DNA from: Parascedosporium putredinis
Lineage: Eukaryota > Ascomycota > Sordariomycetes > Microascales > Microascaceae
Direction: 5' to 3'
DNA: 64,000 bases
Assembly (NCBI GenBank): GCA_949357655.1
Contig: CASHTG010000017.1
Coordinates: forward strand, 1-64,000
In this document: positions 58,767 through 64,000 of the stretch, piece after piece
Numbering within the stretch: the first letter of the stretch is position 1
Layout of the letters: each line of letters starts with the position of its first letter
Translations under genes and position numbers: made by a program
Notes under the pieces: model-generated
Database searches by the model: none
What the model saw: the letters and a program-made list of their open reading frames with translations, nothing else
Told to the model about the DNA's origin: nothing

Positions 58767-59526
58767 ATGACCTCAAACACCGGCATTGGAAACGACCGCT
58801 TCAATGCCGAGGCCACGGCATGGGATAGCAATCCGTTTGTCCACGAAATGAGCCTTGAAGCGTGGAAAGCCATCCAACGCTATTTGCCGTCTCTATTCAG
58901 TGATAGCGCCTCCAGGAAGCCCGATGTTCTCGAAGTCGGCTGCGGTACTGGACTGCTGAGCCTGGAAGTTGCACCTTCTGCGAACCGGCTCGTTGCCGTG
59001 GACTCCGCGGGGGATGATCGAGGTACTGTCCTCCAAATTGGAGAGGCAGGGCTCCCCTACAAATGTCATCCCGCTAGAAGTTTTACTCGAAGACCCGGAG
59101 GACAAACGGCTTCCACCGATTGACTTAGCTGATCCCGACGGCCCGAGGCTCAAGTACGATCTGATCACCTCACACCTTGTCTTACATCACATTACGGACC
59201 TACAGTCGGTTCTAAAGACAATGTTTGGGTGTCTTAAGAAAGGAGGCGTCGTCGCCCTGACGGATTTCGAAGACTTTGGCCCCGAGGCTAGAAAATTTCA
59301 TCCCGAGTCCAAGATGGAAGGGGTAGAGCGCCACGGCATCCCGCGCGATTGGATGGCGAGCCTCATGGAAGAAGCAGGGTTCACGAACGTCCGAGTAGAA
59401 GTGGCGTGGGACCATGTGAAAATAGTAGAGGCACGTCCCGGAGAGTTCCAGGGTGGGATTCCGAGCGCGGGGCAAGGGGAGTTGATGAAGTTCACGTACT
59501 TGATATGCCTTGGTGAGAAGCCTTGA
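58767..59526 (+). CDS. Class I SAM-dependent methyltransferase
   Basis: The ATG at 58767 (MTSNTGIGND) gives a short N-terminus, then AWDSNPFVHEM and motif I DVLEVGCGTGLLSLEVAP at about 53-70, which binds S-adenosylmethionine. Motif II is RLVAVDSAG. After that YDLITSHLVLHHITDLQSVLK gives motif III and LKKGGVVALTDFEDFGPEA gives the post-motif strands. C-terminal residues include MASLMEEAGFTNVRVEVAW. The break is at GGGGG 59009-59013, where two added Gs make the usual D-S-A-x-G-M-I arrangement and a 253-aa protein; one base fewer would also restore frame. The substrate is unknown. It is a ubiE/Coq5-like small-molecule methyltransferase by overall look. Confidence 0.82.
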
Positions 59527-61388
59527 GACTCTCCTCTTCTTCACTTGCGGGGCCCTCACAACTTGTACTTGTACCAAGGTAGTTTTAGCAAGATTCCTTT
59601 ACACGGCTTCTCATTGCTTCTCCGAGATTAATTTGCTGTCGTGGACCTCACTCGGTGAAATGCCATCAATAAAAAAATGCCAGCGTTGCCTCAAAGCGAG
59701 TCGTCGGCTACCTCCGCCCTTTGCTCGGGAGTCTACCGAGAGATGAAGCCGACGAGCGGGGTTCGGCCAGGTGACAGCCAACTCGTCCGATTGCCGTGCC
59801 GCTTCGCACCACGACAAAATAGCACGACAAAACCTTTTAAAATATTTCACAGTGTATTTTGCGACTCTGACTGCCGATTAGAATTGACATGTAGGCCGGT
59901 AAATGTGCTGGAACAACTGTCACCAGATCCCACTCGTATTCGAGGCATCGCGCCTCTGGCTCTACTCGATGTCGGTTCGGCCATAAAGGGTCGGGAGCTA
60001 AGCAATTATGCGCGATGAATTTTTATACCGCATAATCGCTCAATCGATTCGTCCAAAGCCCCCTACCAGAGATTCCTCGACAAAGACACTCTGCGACAAG
60101 ACGTTCTCAGCCACGCAACCACGGTAGACTTTTAGGTTTTGGGATTATTTGTGTGACGCGTCGTAACTCCATCATCCTCGAATGTAAGCGCAACCGCTCG
60201 CATTCGAAACCGCGTCACGATGGTCTTAGGTTATGTCATGTGAGCGCGATTCATCCATCTGCGTTGGGGAAATCCGAAAAGGGGAAGGACGTCTTCCATC
60301 TTGCCTTTTGAACATTATTCTCTTCCTTTGGGCTCAAAAGAGACCACCTATCACGCTGGCTCTCAAAATCGAGATCCTTGGGTATTTTTCTGACGACAAC
60401 GATAAATCAGTTGTTGTAGAATAGCTAGAAGCCGATCACCGATCCCTATATCAATTGGCGTATTTCCGAAGGATGCCACGTCAAATATGATCACAAATCC
60501 CGGTTTCGAGCCCGAGGGAGAAAAAGTCCGGCCGAATAAGTCATTGCTGGCTGTCGAATGAAGGGTTAAGCTTTAACTAGTCGGTTCGACGTGTGGAAGC
60601 ATTCTAGTTATAAGCTAGCCGATCCTGTGACGGTTGATGAAGGACTTTGCCCTCCCCTGCCGTCATATCGGCGGCCTGCGGCGACAGTACGTATTACATC
60701 AAGAACATACACCAATCAGGGGCGCAAGAAACCGTAGCAGACGGAGGAGAAGGGAATAAGCATCCCCTTCATATGCCTTGTTTTGTTCCACTTGTGTCAT
60801 GTGGTTCTCTAGAAAACTGTGTTGTCAGCTTGCGAATTTGCTTGTTTCTCTTGGGTCGGTCTGATCATGCTGCTTTTTAAGGTGCGGGACCATCCAAAGA
60901 ATCTATCCTTACATCACCATACACGTGGTTTACGACTTGAGCCGCGCAATTGCCTGTGTCCGGTTCACACTGCCGTTGCGTGTCGACTCACGTCGTTAAC
61001 ACACTTGTGTTCACCTCTGTGAATAAATACTCTAGCCTTCTCTCTAGACAGCTTAGTCCGAGAATACAGATCGCTCCGATACTAAAATCTACTGTCTTTC
61101 TTGGGTGTGATGCTCATCACCTGGTTCCGGAACCGCACTAATCATTATCAGTACGTGACCGATTCTAACTCGCCTAAACCCGCCTCTATTACCCCTTCTC
61201 GCTGAGAACGATCTCGTCTTTTCCTATGTGGGCTAACTATTGCTTCGGATGTTATAAGGATGCCGATGCAGGCCACCATTTTGCTGCCGCATGCACCCCA
61301 AACAAATTCTGACCGCCAGGATTCTTTCTACTGAGACATTTTTCTACGACCCATTGGCACTACCGCACAGGAGCACTAGGTAGTCAAA
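59527..61388. other. Intergenic, 1.9 kb
   Basis: No supported gene. Frames at 59677-60018, 60233-60424 and 60647-61141 have no recognised domain. The last 100 bp are the promoter of the esterase-like gene. Confidence 0.45.
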
Positions 61389-62440
61389 ATGCGCTTCTTG
61401 TTCGCCACGGCGCTTCTCGTGGCCCTAGCAGCTGCACTGGGCTCTATCCCTACCGGAATGAAGAAGGCATTGACAACCAACAATGTTCCCAAGGGCTACC
61501 TGAGCTCGGTTTCGCTGGTTGGGACATTCCCGATGTCGGTCTTACAAGCAGACCAACGATTCTTGTACGCCATGTATGTCCCTGAACGGCATTACGAACC
61601 CGCGCAGCGAACGATAGCAGCATTCCGAAATTACCTCTCCTCGTCGACATCCACGGCATCGGCCGGACCACGACACGCTACTTAAACGACCACCAACTCC
61701 CATCGTTTGCACGAAAGCACGGATGCGCCATACTCACACCCGTGTTCCCGGCAGGAATCGAAGGGCCGAACGATATTGGTTCCTTCAAGGAAATGTACTC
61801 CGACTTTTTCCGTTCCGACCTCGTCCTTCTCTCCATCTTGGGAGAAGTAGGGTATCGATGGCCCGCTATCGATATCGATAAGGTATACCTGATGGGATAC
61901 TCCGCCGGAGGCCAGTTTGCCCATCGCTTCCTCTATCTTCACCCAGATCGATTGGCAGCGGTGAGCATCGGGGCTCCGGGAAGTGTGACGTTTCTGGACG
62001 ATCTGCAGTCTTGGCCCGATGGCATATCCGATTTCAAATCCATCTTTGGCACAGATGTTGACATGGGGAAGGTAAAAGAGGTTCCGATTCAGTTAGTCGT
62101 TGGAAATAGAGATAGGGTGCTTCATGGTAACCCAGCCTATTGGAGGTGGCTCGAACGAATGCTAGGTGACGAGGTCCAGGAGCCGCGGGAAGTGAACCGC
62201 CTCGATACGGTGAAAAGCCTACACGAATCTTGGGACGCTCTTGGCATCAAAGCGGAGCTCGAGATCATTCGGGGCGTGGGACATAATGAGAGCAACGCTG
62301 ACATTTACGATACGATGACGGGCTTTTGGCAAGCCACATCAAGGAACATCACTAAAAGTTGGACTGAATTATTGTTCCATGAGGGATTAAAGAACTATAC
62401 TCGCGGTACGAGTAGTTCTTGGAGGGTGTTTAGGGGATGA
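61389..62440 (+). CDS. Secreted alpha/beta-hydrolase, poly(3-hydroxybutyrate)-depolymerase/esterase-like
   Basis: A signal peptide (MRFLFATALLVALAAALGSIP) leads a protein with FLYAMYVPERHYEP at the domain start, LPLLVDIHGIGRTT (oxyanion-hole HG), LTPVFPAGIEGP, and VYLMGYSAGGQFAHRFLYLHPDRLAAVSIGAPG, where GYSAGG holds the nucleophile Ser near residue 170. IQLVVGNRDRVL places the likely Asp and IIRGVGHNES the catalytic His. This is the LpqC/feruloyl-esterase-like group of secreted esterases. The break at CCC 61599-61601 needs one base, giving 350 aa. It acts outside the cell on ester bonds; the substrate could be a plant ester, a polyester or a lipid. Confidence 0.82.
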
Positions 62441-63193
62441 AATTTACGAATCACGATAAGAAACAATTATATAGACTACAGCATTGGGGGATTTCCAGAG
62501 CGTACACGAGGCTCCTGTCCTATTAGAGCTTATTCTAGCATCAAAAACTACGTATATTGTAACTTTCGTGTTGATTTGCCTTCGAACGCACTGCAGCCGG
62601 CCGAAGAATCGCGACGCAGTCGTTACTGGATCCACAAGTAGAGGATCGCCGTCGGGTGTGGGAATATGTGTGCGGCGTGAGTCAGAGCCGGCACATTAGC
62701 CTGCCTTGTGATTGTTTCCTCTCTACGTACATCCATGGACGTATTGAGAGAAGACTAGAAATAATAATACCTAGCAATGGTGGCAAATTTGACAACTGGG
62801 CCCCGACTAAGCAGGATCACGGTGGCGAGCGACAGATCCGCTACGGCACCTTGCGTCCCAGTCTATATCTCTATCGAGTTTCACCATCTGTGTATCAATG
62901 CCATTAAATTGGTGTTTAATCAAGTAATCGAGTGGATCAATTTGAAGTTGCCATCGGCAAGCCCGTGTTCTTAGCTTTGGCCACCCCTATCGTAACCATC
63001 GATGATATCTGATTAAGAAAAGTCCAACGAAAGAATAAAGAATGCAGAGAGGCTGGTATTCAAACTAAAAGTCCAAATCCCACGCTATTTCCAGTCCTTA
63101 CATATATAAACCCAAGACGCCCAATTTCTAGTCCCTGCGCATATTCCCAGAAAAAGAAAAACAAAAACAAAACACCCAAATCCGATCCACCCT
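62441..63193. other. Intergenic, 750 bp
   Basis: 3' flanks of two converging genes. No gene or other feature is seen. Confidence 0.5.
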
Positions 63194-64000
63194 CTAGACA
63201 CAGGAGCTCGCGGGCTCCGGCGCTAAATCCGGCTTCACCCCGAGTTCAGGCTCCGCTAGCCACTCGTCAAGCAAACTACGCAGCTTATCAAGCCGCACAG
63301 GCTTTGTAAGAAACAGGTCGCAGCCGCTGACGAAGGCTCGGTTCCGGCTCAGCTCGCTGCTCAATCCAGTGAGGGCGACGATCTTGGATTCCGGTACGCC
63401 AGCGGTGGCCTCCAGCTGCCTAATCTCTCGCGTGGCCTCGAAACCGTCCATGACAGGCATTGACATGTCCATGAATACGATGTTAAACTGCTTTTCCTCG
63501 TTTAGTGCAGCCTTGTACTTCTGAACGGCGTCTACACCGTTGCACGCTGTGGCGAAGGCGTGATTTCTCCTGCGTACGACCGTCGTGAGAAGTCTCATAT
63601 TGATGGGGTTGTCATCGACAAGTAGCAATCTATGCGATCTTGGGGTGCTGGGGCTGCTTGCCTGCACGCAAATCTTCGCTTCTTGAGTTTCGGGTTTGGG
63701 TTTGTGGGCTGCTGCCGGAGGCAACGGTGCCGCCGGTTGTTTGGCGGAGCTTAGCAACCCTGGAAAGCTTCTTGGGAGGGGGCTTTCGTTGATGGCTAGC
63801 CTCTCCGATCTGTGCCATGTTGAAAGCCGCCAAGATGGTGGAAGACAGCTTTATTGGCCCGATTGGGCCCTGGAGGTATAGGCATGGGGTCGCGTGTTGG
63901 ATGCTGGGTGGCGGGGAGGTAGTGCTAGGATAGAGCAGGACCAAGGGCCGCGATATCGTGTCGAGAATTGTGTGAACGGCGTTGGTGAGTGGGGTCGGTG
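63194..64000 (-). CDS. Hybrid histidine kinase, C-terminal part with receiver domain (runs off the right edge)
   Basis: Only the 3' end is in the window. Reading leftwards from the edge come AVHTILDTISRPLVLLYPST and PIGPIKLSSTILAAFNMAQIG, linker pieces often seen between the kinase core and receiver of fungal hybrid kinases. A Pro/Ala-rich linker follows, then a clear receiver domain: HRLLLVDDNPINMRLLTTVVRR with the acidic pocket, NIVFMDMSMPVMDGFEATREIR with the phosphoryl-accepting Asp, IVALTGLSS with the conserved Thr, and LFLTKPVRLDKL with the Lys. The protein senses a signal and passes phosphate through a phosphotransfer protein to response regulators in the cell. There is a frame change in the linker at about 63740-63790, in C-rich sequence, of the same kind as elsewhere. 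N-terminal sensor domains are outside the window. Confidence 0.85.

Noticed and set aside
7167..62440. Interpretation of the broken genes as subtelomeric pseudogenes
   Set aside because: Frame changes are all one-directional, in short runs, with almost no nonsense changes and with conserved motifs intact on both sides; sequencing undercalls fit better, though this needs accurate reads to settle.

Overview
The window is one chromosome end of a filamentous ascomycete (Pezizomycotina). It opens with 38 uninterrupted CCCTAA units. The genes have short (about 50-150 bp) GT-AG introns, and the protein families are typical of fungi: GH3 with a PA14 insert, GH78, sugar MFS transporters, a DUF2985-like membrane protein and a hybrid histidine kinase. 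The first about 4.5 kb show the extreme TA-rich transition decay left by RIP on a Ty3/gypsy element.

Layout. 1-6.4 kb: telomere, RIP-degraded retrotransposon, several tandem repeats and short interstitial telomere-like tracts. 7.2-11.4 kb: a GT31 glycosyltransferase and a large membrane protein. 13.4-22.5 kb: a glycoside-use module of sugar transporter, GH3 beta-glucosidase and a second sugar transporter; the last two are divergent and share a promoter holding six CreA-like sites. 25.3-25.9 kb: a small secreted cysteine-containing protein. 27.8-39.1 kb: a compact locus that looks like an unconventional biosynthetic gene cluster (MFS exporter, ATP-grasp-like ligase, TauD-type Fe/2OG oxygenase, ornithine decarboxylase, PaaK-like adenylate-forming enzyme) with no PKS, NRPS or terpene synthase. 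41.4-46.9 kb: a GT2 polysaccharide-synthase-like protein, a doubtful gene and a GH78 alpha-L-rhamnosidase. 48.5-64 kb: a low-complexity protein, two membrane proteins, a Thr-rich cell-surface protein, a methyltransferase, a secreted esterase-like protein and the 3' end of a hybrid histidine kinase that runs off the right edge.

Reading frames. Fourteen genes need single-base (rarely two-base) insertions, almost always in a short homopolymer, to read through. None needs a deletion, and each reading frame then closes in a whole number of codons. I therefore read them as probable homopolymer undercalls in a long-read consensus, not as pseudogenes; a real decay process cannot be excluded from sequence alone. 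Both sugar transporters, the ATP-grasp-like gene, the ornithine decarboxylase and the 48.5 kb gene are intact without correction.

How the genes may work together. The 13-22 kb module would import and hydrolyse beta-glucosides under carbon catabolite control. The GH78 enzyme fits with plant glycoside use. The 28-39 kb locus would make a polyamine-type amine, activate an acid, join or modify them, oxidise the product and export it; its product is unknown.
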